From: Mytilisepta virgata
Taxonomy: Eukaryota; Mollusca; Bivalvia; Mytilida; Mytilidae
Direction of reading: 5' to 3'
NCBI GenBank assembly: GCA_028015205.1
Contig: JAPWFG010000018.1
Coordinates: forward strand, 1,798,001-1,862,000
Length of the DNA: 64,000 bases
The notes beneath the pieces were generated by a model. That model saw only the letters and a list, made by a program, of their open reading frames with translations. It made no database searches and was not told the DNA's origin. A program made the position numbers and the translations under genes. Below are positions 46,995-61,600 of this stretch, one piece after another; the stretch's first letter is position 1, and every line of letters begins with the position of its first letter.

Positions 46995-49400
46995 AGTATA
47001 GTTGTTTATCGCAACTATCAACAAATGTTTGGGCTAATCATAACACATTCATGAGGCATGATAGCCTGCCTTCATTAGAAGTTACTGTACAGGGGAGGTA
47101 ATATGTATTTAATTGGAAAGTGTTATGGCCAAATTAGAAATCATGTACAAATGGAAAGTCATCAACATGATATATAAAGAAAGACCATGAAAATTTAAAT
47201 GAACAAATTTTAAGATAAATTGTGACTGCTGGGTCAAAAACTATACAAAATTTTGAATTTGGGCTTATCTTTAAACCGTCCCTCTATAAACACCTGTATA
47301 TATCTTTCCTTTTGTCAAACAGTTAATACTAACATGATTAATATGTGTCTACCTCAAACAATTACAACAAAAAGGTAAGATCTACGTTGTGTGTTCTGTT
47401 ACATTTTCAAATCCTTCTCCCTGCGAAATGTTTTGAGGAAGTGTTTTCGCTTAATCCGCATGCGCACAGGTAATTTTTTCACCTGTCACCGTTCAGGTAT
47501 TTTATGTGTAAAGTCGGTAAGAGAACGTATAGAAATCCGTCTTTGGTGATTAGTTAAGATTGGTCCCTGCAAAAATATTTAATTTTTACCCCGTTGTATA
47601 TTCAATAAAATATGATAATTTTGAAGTTGTTAAATAAACATTAATCGTCATACAAAATTGTCAGCATAAATAAATAAACTGATAATTTTTTAAAAAGTCC
47701 ATTATTCGATGAAAATTACTGTACATACGGCTTACATGCATTAATCAGCTACATGCAACTATTTTCATAGCAAGTTCTTTTTTAATGTGTACATATAGTT
47801 GTCTTATTAAATAAAGATGACCCTAGTAGGTATGACTAATATGCTATATGTCCTCAACTGTGATGTCGACTAGCAGTCATTTAATACAAATTTCTTTAGT
47901 TTTCACCGTTGATTGTTATTTTGTTCATGATAATGTATTTGTTATTTTTAATTTGTTTTTTCTTGCAATTGATTAATGATAGATCAATGTTTGGTCTTTT
48001 ATTCTTATTCTTGTAAATATCTCCAGCAGGAATTAGTTTCAAAGGCAACCTATATCATGTATATTACATATATAAATTAAATTCTTCTAAAATTTAGACA
48101 TTTCCCGGCTTCAAACACACAGACCAATTGAGTTGAGGATAAGGGAGTTCTTACGGTAAATTTTAAAGGGACTTCTTTTGCTAAATTTTAAAAGGAGTTC
48201 TTATGCTGAATTTTAAAAGGAGTTCTTATGCTAAATTTTAAAGGGAGTCAGTCTTATCCTTAATTGTAAACTTAAGGGAGTTCTTATGCTAAATTTTAAA
48301 ATGAATATTAGGTCACAAAGATCATGAGGTTTTACTTTTTAAGTTTCCTTTTTTTTCTATTTGCTACATATTTAATAATTTTTATTAACACAGACAATTA
48401 AAGGCGCAAAGAAGTAATTAATATATACATATGAAATAGTTTTTGTATTCTTTATAACATTTGCCCGACCTGTACCAAATTTTCGCATGGCTGTGTTATA
48501 GCTTTATATAAAATCATAAACAACAGAAAAAGGTTCAGTTCTGGGTTTTAGAAAATTAAGAATTTATGTCTCTTCCTCTTTTTTTTTACAGAATTCGGTG
48601 TTTCATCAAGTACAGTGTCTATTTTCTCGGGCTCCCAATTCAATATCTAAATTGTGATCGCATTTTCCCCGAAATTTTGTGAGCAGTTGTCTCATTTTAA
48701 AAGTAGTTATATTTTTTAAAATATTCTTCTTATTTTATATATATACGCAAGATTTAAGTTTACTAGTATTTAAATGTGATATATATATAAAATTGGAGAT
48801 ACGGTTTACAGTAAAAATAAATTAACGTTTTGACATTTCCGCAATTACCACTTTCTTACGTTTATCTTTCAGAGAAAAAAATACAATTTTTTTAGACGAA
48901 CAGTATGGGTAACGACAAGAGGGGGTGGCGGTCCTTTATTATATGGTACAGATGTGCAGCCAACATTTTCGAATCCCACCCTATTCATATATTTCAGATC
49001 CTAAGAAAGACTAACCTAACATATACAAACCACTCCGAGTTTTCCTCACCCTTTCCCATATTTTCTAACCTTGTATTTTCACAAATACTCAATCAAAACT
49101 AAAGATCTTTAAATATGTAGAGGGAAAAATTAGACCATAATATTTTATTAATCTGGAAATATTACCTAATCATATATAATTAAAAAAAATAGTATACCTT
49201 TTTTCCATATTTCAAATGACAAAAAATAGACGCTTTTAGTGCCGCAAATATGTAGTTAACATTATATAGGGAGTTACCCTACCCCCGTAATTTACGAAAG
49301 AGATAAGCTAAATGACCCAAATAATGAATTGTTGATCAGATTACAAATAGCTGGCTAGTGTTTTACGCCTATTTCAATACAATTGTCTATACTATAGCCA
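46995..49400. other. Intergenic, mostly unremarkable
   Basis: No gene recognised. Positions 48125-48300 hold five or six copies of a 27-bp unit (GGGAGTTCTTATGCTAAATTT). The rest is AT-rich without a supported feature. Confidence 0.45.
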
Positions 49401-49409
49401 GTATATAGC

Positions 49410-50340
49410 GTATTTTTATCTTTATTTATACAAAACACAATCCTATTAGGGATATAATATAAGCATACAATTAATCTACAAAATACAACATAACACACAA
49501 ATGTGACAATAAAGACATGAAAGATGATATACAAACAGTTAATTGTTATGATAATCCTCTCTCCTCAGTTCTAATGACTGTTTTATAAAGGATGTAACTG
49601 TTTTAATATCACTTGGTGTTGTCGGATTCAGAAGCCTTTTAAGTTTCTCACCGTTATCAAAATCATTAAAACTATTTCCTACTGTATTAAAATAATTGAA
49701 AAATTTTGCACGTAGATCCTGGGTTAAATCGCAGTACAGAAAGAAATGAAATTCGTCATCAATTTAATTTTTACAAAAAATACATAATCTTTCTTCTCTT
49801 GGTGTTTCTTTGTATCTGCCGATTTCTATTGGTAGTGTATGATCACTGATCCTAAATTTGTGAACAATTTGCATACCTCAATATTTGGATGATTAAGATA
49901 ATATTCTGTTTCAGACTGATCTAGTTTTATAAATTTATATAAATATATCTTGTTATTTTCTTGAAGATTTTAAATTTTATCTCTTAATATCTTTTTGCAA
50001 TACGCATCAGTTTCTTTTTTAAGTAAAGTTTTTAGTATTTTTAACAATTTAGCATTATCACACGATTCGTTGTCTTTTAAATCAACACCTATATCTACAC
50101 CATGATCTAAAGAGAGATTCTTTGCATAAGTAAACTAAGTATAGATGCCTTCGGAGTATAAAAGTTTTACTCAATGTGAAGGCATCTTTTAATAAAGGTT
50201 GATATTTTCATAATACAATCTAGAAAGATATTTCATAGTTTGCACTTTAATATATTTTTCGAATGGTTCTAAATTTCCATCTCTGACCTTACGGCCATAT
50301 TTGCGGAATTTCTTTTTGTCCCAAGTGTGTTTCTACAAAA
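49410..50340 (-). mobile_element. LINE 3'-end fragment
   Basis: Minus strand reads, with stops, KFKIFKKITRYIYI, KFRISDHTLPIEIGRYKETP, REERLCIFC, DEFHFFLYCDLTQDLRAKFF and KLKRLLNPTTP, then a 3' UTR. It is the C-terminal part of a LINE ORF2, related to those at 36430 and 39615, and inactive. Confidence 0.75.
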
Positions 50341-50344
50341 ATGA

Positions 50345-52555
50345 AGACGTTTATCGGTGGGAGGATTCAACCTACTAACAATCATGCATTTTCATTAAAA
50401 AAAATCGCCACAAGTTGATTCTATCCAACGACCCCTGTTTCTATTAAACTATGGTTTAAACGTTCAGTGTTGCGATGAGCTAACTAAACCATTCGGCCAA
50501 ACTGAGGCTTTTACTTTGCTCACCAGTGTTAAGTGTTTGAACTGAGGAAAGCAGTTTAATAAACATATTTTCGAATATATCTTTTATTATACAAGTGCAG
50601 TATATGTTGCTTCTGAATTTTTTCGAACATATCTAGACAATCTGAATACTGCATTTTGATTGGCTGAAACGCATTAGAGCAACAGTGGTTATACGGTATA
50701 ACCTGGTTTGAAATTGGTCTTTAACCACCGGATAAATTTGCCACTTGTAAATTCAAATAGTCCCAATTTTTGAACAGGTTATACTTCGCGGTTTATTATG
50801 CGTAAACTGACCCAAACCAGTTTTTATCATATAACCTGTTGAAAAATTGGAAACATTCCTTGAATGTAAATTCCTCCGACATCGAATCGCGTTTTTGGTA
50901 CTGCAGCACGCTATTTAAGAGTTTGAAGAGGTAATAGAAGAAACCAAGCGACAATATAAAAATTAAAGTGGTCCAAAGTGGAACAAAATCACTTCAATAG
51001 GTGTTATGACAAGAACTATGTGTTGTTTTAAGAGATTAACACATCTCCTAATAAATACACTCTTTAAATTTTGATTAAAATGTTTCGGATAAAAATTGGC
51101 CATAAATATAAATTTCACTAAAATCAGACAAAAATAACTTCCCAGATAAATTTTAAAAATTTGTGGTTTTACATATAATTAAAAAAAATTCAAAATGTAA
51201 ATTATTTATGGCCACTGAGTGAAAAAAAAAATGAAATATACAAAAAATATCTACAAAATACAGAAAAATATATTTTTTGTTTTCTTTAAAAAAATAATAT
51301 TCAGCAGCAATACATATAAAATCTTTAAGACCATAACAGTCACATACACCATAATATCTGTTAATTTAAATAAAGATGCAGATGAGTATAACTGAAATTT
51401 AAACCCAAAAAATCTTAATTGCATTAAAATTATGCAAAATGTTGCACACAAAAGACTATCTGATTGATTAAATTTAATGGTCTCGAAAAATGAAGGTAAC
51501 ATCAATTATAGTTATTTCATTATGGCACTATAAAAAAATGTTTGAAAATGCTAATATGTTTGACTCAAGCCTATTCAAATTAATATTTTTTATTTACTTA
51601 AAATGGTGGATAATAAGGTTTTAGATTTATGACTAGTCCATATAGCTAAAATGGATCAAACTTTTATTTTAGGCATTATTCAATGGAACTCCAGCATTTT
51701 TGGTTTTGGGTTTAATATTGTTACACAATGTTGTATATAATTAGGAGATACAATTTTGAGTTTGGTCCTGGAGTAAAAAAAGGAGCCTAATTGGGTCCAA
51801 GTCTTCTTTCAGGCATGTCCCTAAAACTTCACCTTTATTTTTGGATCTGAAGGCTTGTGCAATAAGTTTTTTTTTAAATTTGTCTCTGAACCATAGGTGA
51901 ACCAATAGGCCAAAACAGATGCAAGTCTATCAGCCATATGCCTGAAAGTATTGCAATCAAATTTGAGAGTCTTCTTTTTGTTTAAGATTGATATTAGCAT
52001 CATGTCTGAGAGCAGTATCTTGTTACCATCTGTAGTTTTTCTTGAGAATGGCCAAACATGATTTAATAAATATGAATCTTTGGATTTTCCAATGATAAAT
52101 TGAGGTATATTACAAATCTATCAGATCCATCAAAATATTATTGTACTGCACCTATTACCTGTCTGCACCATGAAAAATTTAAATTTTACTATATCAGGGT
52201 GACTGACTGATTTATAGGGGTTTTTAACCATTTCATTTAGCTATTCCATGCTTGTGGATATTGGAGTTGTCTCCCATATGCATAAGTTATCTTTCCTGAC
52301 AGAAGGTGTCTTGTATTACACACAAAGGGCAAAAACTTATTTTAATTTTTTATAAAAATGTTGAATTCGGGATGACATCGAAAAATGTCGGAAAATATAT
52401 CCAAGAACATATCATTAATGTCTGTTGAGGATATTGTTAGGAAGGAAAATTATTTTGCAGAAATATGACAATTTCTCTGTTGGTGTCTATGGAAGACACC
52501 TTCTCCAAAGAGCAGATAACTCTGTAAATGGGCGACAACTTAAATGTATTAAAAA
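50345..52555. other. Intergenic, nothing firm
   Basis: AT-rich. A stretch at 50640-50900 with TGATTGGCTGAAACGCATT and several copies of GGTTATA/TATAACC looks like a non-coding repeat, but its ends were not resolved. No gene is supported. Confidence 0.4.
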
Positions 52556-52559
52556 TGGG

Positions 52560-52810
52560 GAATATAGTGGCAGCCAGTTTTTATTATTGGTAGAGACAGC
52601 CTGAGATCCAGTAGAGAATCACCAACTAATGGCAGAAAAACTAGCAATCTTTAAAAATTAAGATCGGAGTAGGACACATCCTGTCACAACTTGGTATTTG
52701 AACTCACGAACTCCGTGTTGACATGTGGTATTTGAACTCACGAACTCCGTGTTGACATGTTATTGCCCATTAATAGTTAGACGAACTATCTAGACACTTG
52801 GCCACCATAA
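52560..52810 (-). repeat. tRNA-derived SINE with duplicated B-box segment
   Basis: Same family as 6761-7005, diverged. The segment GGTATTTGAACTCACGAACT...ACATGT occurs twice in direct tandem (52693-52726 and 52727-52760, 34 bp each, identical). Confidence 0.75.
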
Positions 52811-52939
52811 TATTTCAGGACCTTCAGTATATTCAACAACGATTCTTTCACTTTTTACACAACAATGGTACTTTTCTTACCTTTAGAGTAACAGAAAAGA
52901 ATAGACATAAAGTAGACAAGAAACATTTAATCCTGATAT

Positions 52940-52945
52940 TTTATT
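52940..52945 (-). terminator. Candidate poly(A) signal of AARSD1
   Basis: AATAAA on the minus strand (TTTATT on plus), 78 bp after the stop codon. Confidence 0.6.
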
Positions 52946-53022
52946 TCTTTGTATGAAATTATCACAGAATAACACACTGAATAATGTCACATATGATTAT
53001 CACAACATAAAACATTCAGTCA

Positions 53023-55589
53023 TCAAGATTCACTTTTCATTCCAGCTACAAATTCTCTTACAAGCTTCTCGGCTTTAGTCTTGTTGGCTAGTTTATTACA
53101 TTTTCCTTGATATGGTCCTCTGCTACTAGAACCTTTTCCCTCTAAAACTTCTGCCACCCTGAAAAATATTGACAATTCAGTTAAAATTAAAGATTGGTAT
53201 GTACCCATATTTTCTTTTATCATCTATAATTAAATCTGTATTCTTTATAATCCTGGACTCCTGATCATACTTACATGGGTGAAGGTACAGAAAGTGCCAA
53301 AAACCGAAAATTGGGAAAAATATATAAAGACTAAAATGGTCAAAATCTGGAAATCCGGCAAATGCCGAAAAACTTTCATACATGTACTTAACATATAGAT
53401 TAAAACATCATATTCAATATATTTTGATCAAAATTAATGATGCCTGCTATTATCAATCACTGGTTAAGAGAAGTTGGAGGCTATCTACCCCTGAGTAAGG
53501 AAGTAAACATTTTTAAAATTTAATGCAGTAACTTCAATAACAATGACAAAACTGGTTGATAACATAAAAGCAATGTTGAATCCATAGCAACATGTTACTA
53601 CAGCTGAGGTATAGAAAGGAAATGGTTTTTTTAGCTGTTGGAGTTGTCTCCCTTATCAAACTCAATATTTTCTCAAGATCCTATATGATATGGACAAATG
53701 ACTGAGTTCACACACTGGTATAGTTAAACCCTGACTTGGGAGGATGTGGTTCTCAGACAATTTATTTTTCAAATATGGTAAGGTAGGCAGAAATTTTTTT
53801 TTTTTTTAATTTATTTCCTGTTTCAGTTTATGGGGTTTATATTTTGGTGACATACAATCTAGTTTGAAGCCATTCACTTCTATGATGTTTTGATAACACA
53901 AATGGGATAATTTTTAATTTCCTCATCTGGAGAGCTATTCAACAGTAATTGTAAACTGAACATCCATTCTTTGGATCGAATAATCAATGTCAAACTCACT
54001 GCCATGATCGTATCAGCTGTTTATCTACTTTCATTTTGACTTGATCAATGTCACATAATGTTTGAAAATAGGGTCTGGGTTGGCAGATTCTTAAAAAGTA
54101 CAAAAAATTGAGACAGTGTTGACTTTTTCCCGGAAATCGAATAAACTCCTTCAATCTACAAATTTTTAAGTGGGGCAGCGGTGTCTGAGAACTGGATATT
54201 TATGGTTATATGACCTTATTCACATAAAATTTATACTTATAACTGAAATTTCTGGTCAAAATATGATACACTCATTTTATAAAATAAAATTATCACAATA
54301 CATGTATATAATGCACAAAGACATTATTAAAACAAATTTAGGATTCACTGAAGAATTACTATCTAGAAAGAATGAAAACTGTGTTTGCAAGGGGTTCACA
54401 ATAATTACCTGATGAACCTGAAACTCAACCTTGATCTGTAGCTCATCATTACAGGCTTTAGGGTACTAAAAAAATTTAGCATGTATAGAAGCAGAAATGG
54501 TGGTCAGCTCCAAACTCTGGTAAAGGAAAAATAAATTTTGATGTCAAATACAACATTTTCTTGTTGTCTGCTGATTTTGGAAAATTTGAGGAGAATTTTG
54601 TCCTAATATGCTAACAATAAACAAAATAACAAAACAAAATAACAAAACTATAATTGATACCTTCTACAGTGTAAAACTTACTTTGGTCCAAGTTCTTGTA
54701 TGACTGTATCCTCACCAGAGAGAAGAAATAATCCTGCTCCTTTTTCATCACCCACTGTCAGAAAACATGTTACTGACTGTAAAATAAATACTTAACATAT
54801 ACTTATATAACAAGATTACAATAATATCATTAAACATGCTACCAAATGAAAACAGACACATAACAAGACCAAATACATGTCTGGACCTGCATCACCATGG
54901 TATTTTTGTCAGGTCAAGTTCAACATGCAAAAATCCATAGTAAAAATTTGTCAAATTTGCCCGAAATACGAGATGCATCTCTTTTATATGTATATAAACA
55001 CTATGCAAAGTTGGAAAAATATTGGTTCAATACAGTCCGAGTTTCAGATTACACAAAGTGTGACGGATGGACGGTGTTAAGCTGTTACTAAACCTGCTTT
55101 CACCGTTGGTGACGCAGGTAACAATTACTGTATCTTGCAACTGAGAATCATGCCTGCATCTAAAAATTTGTCCGACACTAAATTTTTTCATATGTAGAAC
55201 ACCAGGAGCCAAAATGAAAGTAAAATTTTTTTTTTTTTTGTGTACTTGTAGTTTTTATAATTTCTTAATTTGATAATCAGATTTGATTTTGCCTCATATA
55301 ATGAAAAATAAAACCCTTGCATTCACCTACGTGTTAATTTTGCACATCAACATCTGTTGCTAGAAAAAGTAAAGTATATAGAAAATATAAAAAATTGATA
55401 AATGTTTGTTATTCAATGAAAGGACTTTTTGCAGGAGTATTATAACTGCAATTACCTCCCTTTGTTCCAAGACCTAATGAAAGGTTTTCACGTTATTTCC
55501 CCTTGTTACTTGGTAGATAGCCGTTTATCAATTTTGAGGAATCGTGGTAGCAACTGGTGTGTGTGTGTGTTTTGTTTTTTGTTTTTTTC

Positions 55590-55626
<37 letters not shown>

Positions 55627-58600
55627 TTCTCGTTTTTCCTTTCCCTAACATATTACATAGCTTAATTGATGAAACTATTTCTGACAGAAAATCATACCTT
55701 ATCGTTTATCTCATTAACTATGATGTTCATAAATTCATTATCACCTTCTTTTCTGAAACAAAAAAAAAAACCTTTCTTAGTTTACCAAAGGGAGGGAAAT
55801 AACTCTTACAAGTCTAGCAAAAACTGCAAATGAGGCAAAATTTTGGTATGAAAAATGCAGTTCATTTGCATTATTTTTTGTGTTGATTTTGTTTTTTATT
55901 TATTATTTTTTGGGGTTAAAATATTAACTTTCAAAAGAAAAAAACAATACAATTTAACATAAGAAACTTACAAATAAACGTAAAACAAATTAAATTAATT
56001 TTTTATTGTTTTAACATTGCTTATATACCTATGAAGTATTAAAACTGGTTCCCTGTCTGTTTGATTTTTAAATCTATAGGCTTCTAATACAGCCATATCA
56101 CGTAACAATGATGTAACTGCCTGAAAAATTAACCATATATCACAATTTTAAAAAGAACAAAATCCATTGTTACAAAGATCTTAAATTCAGCATTACACTT
56201 TGAATAAATGTATAGTGTCAAACCGTACATGTGAAAATAGGAAACATAAATGTCATTTACAAAGACCGATAAATCAGAAATTGTTCTCACTGTTCTTTTA
56301 TAAATTTGCAATAAAAATGTTGAATGAAGACCTTTCAGCAATGAAACATGTGAAATAAAGCTATAAATAAAATGCTCCGCCGGGCGCAGCTTGATACGAC
56401 CGCAGAGGTCGAACCCTGAACAGTTGGGTGAAGTATGGACACAACATTCAAGCTTGATACAGCACTGAATTTGGATTGTGAATAAATATTTTACACAGCA
56501 TAGGTTTCTGACACAGAATTAATGTGGTCTGAGAACTTAAAAATTTTTAATTTACCTATTCAAACCATATCAGTATTATTTGCTTTTATATATAAATCAG
56601 AAATAACCAATTTAAAATGGAAAATTTTAAAGAATTTTAATTTTGGACCCTTTGGACCTTAATGTAGACCAATTTGAAAACAGGACAAAAAATTAAGAAT
56701 CTAAATACACAGTTAGATTCGGCATATCAAAGAACCCCAACAGTTCAATTTTTGATGATTCAATTTTTGATGAAATCAAATAAAGTTCAATTTTGGACCC
56801 TTTAAACCTCAATGTGGACCAATTTGATAACCGGGCCCAAATATCAATTTCTTGCTATTGCGCAATAGTGTGCAATTGAAGATTTCTTGCTATTACGCAA
56901 TACTGTGCAATTGAAGATTTCTTGCTATTGCGCAATACTGTGCAATTGAAAATTTCTTGCTATTGCACAATACTTATTATAATAATTTACACATCCTGTT
57001 TGGTGTGTATCTCTGGCCTTATCATTATTATTTGCTTTTATATATAAATCAGAAATTTAATAATAAAGTTTTTGGCAAATTTCCAATATACATAATTTAA
57101 AAGCAGTTTAGGTGAGATAAACAAAAAAGCTTCATCAGCAACATTTTATATTGGCAAATTTCCAATGAAGTTCATTAAACTAAAGTTATTGGCAAATTTC
57201 CAATGGAATTTATTAATAATAAAGTTTTTGGCAAATTTCCAATATAAATAATTTAAAAGCAGATTAGGTGAGATATTCAAATGAGTTTCAATTACCAACC
57301 TTACACTGCCTTTTAAATTATGTTTTGTACTTAAGTAATTGTCCATTAACCTGGAAACCATTTTCCCCCCTTTTTGCACCTTATTCCTTAACGGTTTGAG
57401 CCACAACTACCAAAGACAATTCTTACCATCCCTTTGTGGTATTCCAATATCCAAAATCTAAATACATGGTTAGATTCAGCATATCAAAGAACCCCAAGAA
57501 TTCAATTTTTGATGAAATCAAATAAAGTTCAATTTTGGACCCTCTAAACCTCAATGTGGACCAATTTGATAACCGGGCCAAATATCAAAAATCGAAATAC
57601 ATGGTTAGATTTAGCATATCGAAGAACCCCATATATTCAATTTTTGTTGAAATCAAACACAGTTTAATTTTGGACCCCGATTTGGACCAACTTGAAAACT
57701 GGACCCATAATAAAAAAACTAAGTACATGTTTAGATTCAGCATATCAAAGAACCCCAAGAATTCAGTTTTTGTTAAAATCAAACTATGTTTAATTTTGGA
57801 CCCTTTGGACCTTAATGTAGACACCAATTTGAAAACAGGACCAAAAATTAAGAATCTAAATACATGGTTAGATTCGGCATATCAAAGAACCCCAAGAATT
57901 CAATTTTTGATGAATCAAACAAAGTTTAATTTTGGACCCTCTAAACCTCAATGTGGACCAATTTGATAACCGGGCCAAATATCAAAAATGTAAATAATGG
58001 TTAGATTCAGCATATCGAAGAACCCCATATATTCAATTTTTGTTGAAATCAAACAAAGTTTAATTTTGGACCCCGATTTGGACCAACTTGAAAACTGGGC
58101 CCATAATAAAAAAACTAAGTACATGTTTAGATTCAGCATATCAAAGAACCCCAAGAATTCAATTTTTGTTGAAATCAAACTAAGTTTAATTTTGGACCCT
58201 TTGGACCTTAATGTAGACCAATTTGAAAACAGGACCAAAAATTAAGTATCTAATTACACAGTTAGATTCGGCATATCAAAGAACCCCATATATTCAATTT
58301 TTGTTGAAATCAAACAAAGTTTAATTTTGGACCCCGATTTGGACCAACTTGAAAACTGGGCCCATAATAAAAAAATGTGCGAGTCTTCCAAGGAAGACAT
58401 GTGTCGCCTGCGGACGTCAATTTATACAAAAGATATTAAAATGTTCTAAAACTGAAATATATATGCACACCTTTGCATTAAGGTTAATGCACAGAGAAAG
58501 TTTCATCAAATTGCTTTGAGTGGTTATGGAGTAGTTGAGGATAGAAGTTTTGAACCGCATCCCCCCCCCCCCTTTTTTTTCAAAAATGTCAATTTTTACC

Positions 58601-61600
58601 AAAAATAGAATTAAAATTTTCTAAAAATGAAATATATATGCACATCTGTGCATTAAGGTTAATACACAGAAAGTTTCATCAAATTCCTTTGAGCGGTTAT
58701 GGGGTAGTTGAGGATAGCAGTTTTGACCCCCCCCCCCCCCCTTTTTGTGTTAAAAAAATGTCAATTTTTACAAAAAAATTTTTAATTTTTCTAAAAATGA
58801 AATAAATATTCACACCTGTGCATTTAGGGTAGTGCACAGAGAAAGTTTAATCAAATTCCTTTGAGCGGTTATTGAGTAGTTGAGGATAGAAGTTTTGGCC
58901 CCCCCCCTTTTTTTTTTTGCAAAAATCTCATTTTTTACAAAGAAAAATTTAAAATTTTCTAAAAATGAAATATATATGCACACCTGTGCATTAAGATTAA
59001 TTCACAGTGAAAGTTTCATCTAATTCCTTTGAGTGGTTATGGAGAAGTTGAGGATAGAAGTTTTGACCCCCCTTTTTTTTTTCGAAAATGTCATTTTTAT
59101 AGAGAAAAATTAAAAATTTTCTAAAAATGAAATATATATGCACACCTGTGCATTAACGTTAATGCACAGAGAAAGTTTCATCAAATTCCTTTGAGCAGTT
59201 ATGGAGTAGTTGAGGATAGAAGTTTTGCCCCCCTTTTTTTGCAAAAATGTCAATTTTTACCAAAAATAAATTTAAATTTTCTAAAAATGAAATATATATG
59301 CACACCTGTGCATTAAGGTTAATGCACAGAGAAAGTTTCATCAAAATCCTTTGAGCGGTTTACGAGTAGTTGAGGATAGAAGAAAAGTGTGACGACGCAA
59401 GACGCAGGATGACGCAAGACGCAAGACGCAAGATGACAGATAGTGATCCCTATGTGTCGACCATGCGTTCCGCAGGCGACACAAAAACTAAGTACATGTT
59501 TAGATTCAGCATATCAAAGAACCCCAAGAATTCAATTTCTGTTAAAATCAAAATAAGTTTAATTTTGGACCCTTTGGACCTTAATGTAGACCAATTTGAA
59601 AACAGGACCAAAAATTAAGAATCTAAATACACAGTTAGATTCGGCATACCAAAGAACCCCAGTAGTTCAATTTTCGATGAAATCAAACAAAGTTTAATTT
59701 TGGACCCTTTTGGCCCCTAATTCCTAAACTGTTGGGACCAAAACTCCCAAAATCAATCCCAACCTTCCTTTTGTGGTCATAAACCTTGTGTTTAAATTTC
59801 ATAGATTTCTATTAACTTATACTAAAGTTATAGTGCGAAAACCAAATGTCTTCGGACGACGACGACGACGACGACGCCAACGTCATACCAATATACGAAA
59901 ATTTTGCGGTCGTATAAAAATCTGTCAGAGCAAAAATAACCCTCTACCGCTCTCATATAATACATAATTTTTATATGAAGAAAAAAATTCCATAACTTGT
60001 AGTACAGTATTTTAAGTTAATTTTTTATGTGTGACGGTGCTACCGCCAACAGGTTTATAACCGCCCTCCATTAGCTCATCTAGTGGACTACTCCTTTAGC
60101 TCAGCTGGTAGAGCAGTGGACTACTGAACCAAAGGTTTTGGGTTCAATCCCCTGGTGGTGCGGCAGGTAATTTTGTGAGTTCAATCATGCTCTACTGTTA
60201 CATTGGCACCCAACTAAAAAAAACCAAGGTTGCCTAAAAGGGCTAGTTGGCAAATGGGTTTAAGTTGGATATCGTCATTGTAGGACAACGACTCTTGAGG
60301 TGGGAGAAGCGTGACGGTGCTTCCCTCCTGTACGATAGAAGTTATAAAACAGTAACAGCTTTATAACTGCTCTCCATTAGCTGCACTAGTGGAGTACCCC
60401 TTTAGCTTAGTTGGTAGAGCGGTTGACTACTGTACCAAAGGTTCTGGGTTCAATCTCCAGTTGGTGCAGTAGGTAATTTTGGGAGGCAAATCATGCTCTA
60501 CTGTTACATATGTTTAAGGTAATCCAAACACATTATACCTTTTGAGCTGCCTTTGAAGCTTTGACTGCTTTATCTGCTAAGTCTACATGATCTTCTAACG
60601 GGCCTCTGAAACAAATAAATAAAGTAATGTATGTCAGCATACAGAATCTACATTCAGTATTATCTGCTCTTTTCATATACAGAAACTAGGAACTGAACAA
60701 TGATTCCAAACTTCCTTTCATTTATATTTATATTCATCTATCATATATCTAGAAGGATCCAATTAAGGATGCTCGCTGGTCATGTTTTGGTCTTTTTGTC
60801 AGATTTTTGGAATCCTCGGGTTTTATCCATTTCTTAAACATGAAATTTTTTGCCCATGAACCCCCATTTTTTCTTTTATAATTCAATCATATATACCTTA
60901 AAATGGTATTTGACAAAATTTTATGATATCCTTTTTATTTTTTCATACATCTTTGAGAGACTGAAGTTGCCAATGTAAAGACAATGAAAAATCCAGAGAA
61001 AACCCATTTCCTGCAAATTTTCAAGGCCTTATAGCTCTAAAATGAGCACATGAACCTATATTTTTTTCTTGCTCATTTGTTTACTATTCATATGTTCTCT
61101 CAAATTAAAACACCTATTTCAAATCCAAATTATTTCCTATTGGACCAGTGATCATCCTTAAAGCAGATTTTTATATTCTATGTAAAAATCAGCAGGAGTT
61201 TAGTGGGTGATTTTTATGTTCCCAGATTATAACTAATAAATTCAGTTTTTTTTCTTCTTTTTACAAAATAAAGGGAAAACTTCTTCAAACAAACAAGATA
61301 CAACAGTTGTTGGGAATAAGAAGCTGAAGCTGTCTTACAAGAGTTATTGCCAATAAAGTTTTTGCATGCATTACCTGTATGTAACATATAAGTAATGTGC
61401 AATTTATATCTATTTCATTGTTTTCTTTGACAGGAAATGTAATAAACTTACTTCAATACACCTGTAAGAGATTTCTCAACCTGATAGCTGCGACCTAAAT
61501 ACTGCCGAACTCTATCACCAGCAACAAACAGTAGATTGGTTTTATTCTTTTTGCCCTTCTCAATTCCTAAAAGTTTAATCAGCTGAAAGGCAATAAAAAT

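Noticed and set aside
50640..50900. Terminal-inverted-repeat element around TGATTGGCTG
   Set aside because: Several TATAACC/GGTTATA pieces are present but no consistent pair of ends or target duplication could be fixed.
55429..55802. Glycine-rich frames
   Set aside because: Caused by the poly-G tract inside an AARSD1 intron.
57535..58245. Long open frames on both strands, up to 143 codons
   Set aside because: They repeat the same peptide with each tandem unit and are open on both strands, as expected of a tandem repeat core lacking stops.
60085..60164. Functional tRNA gene
   Set aside because: A and B boxes are good but the acceptor stem does not pair and the unit repeats 280 bp away within a longer repeat; it is a tRNA-derived repeat.
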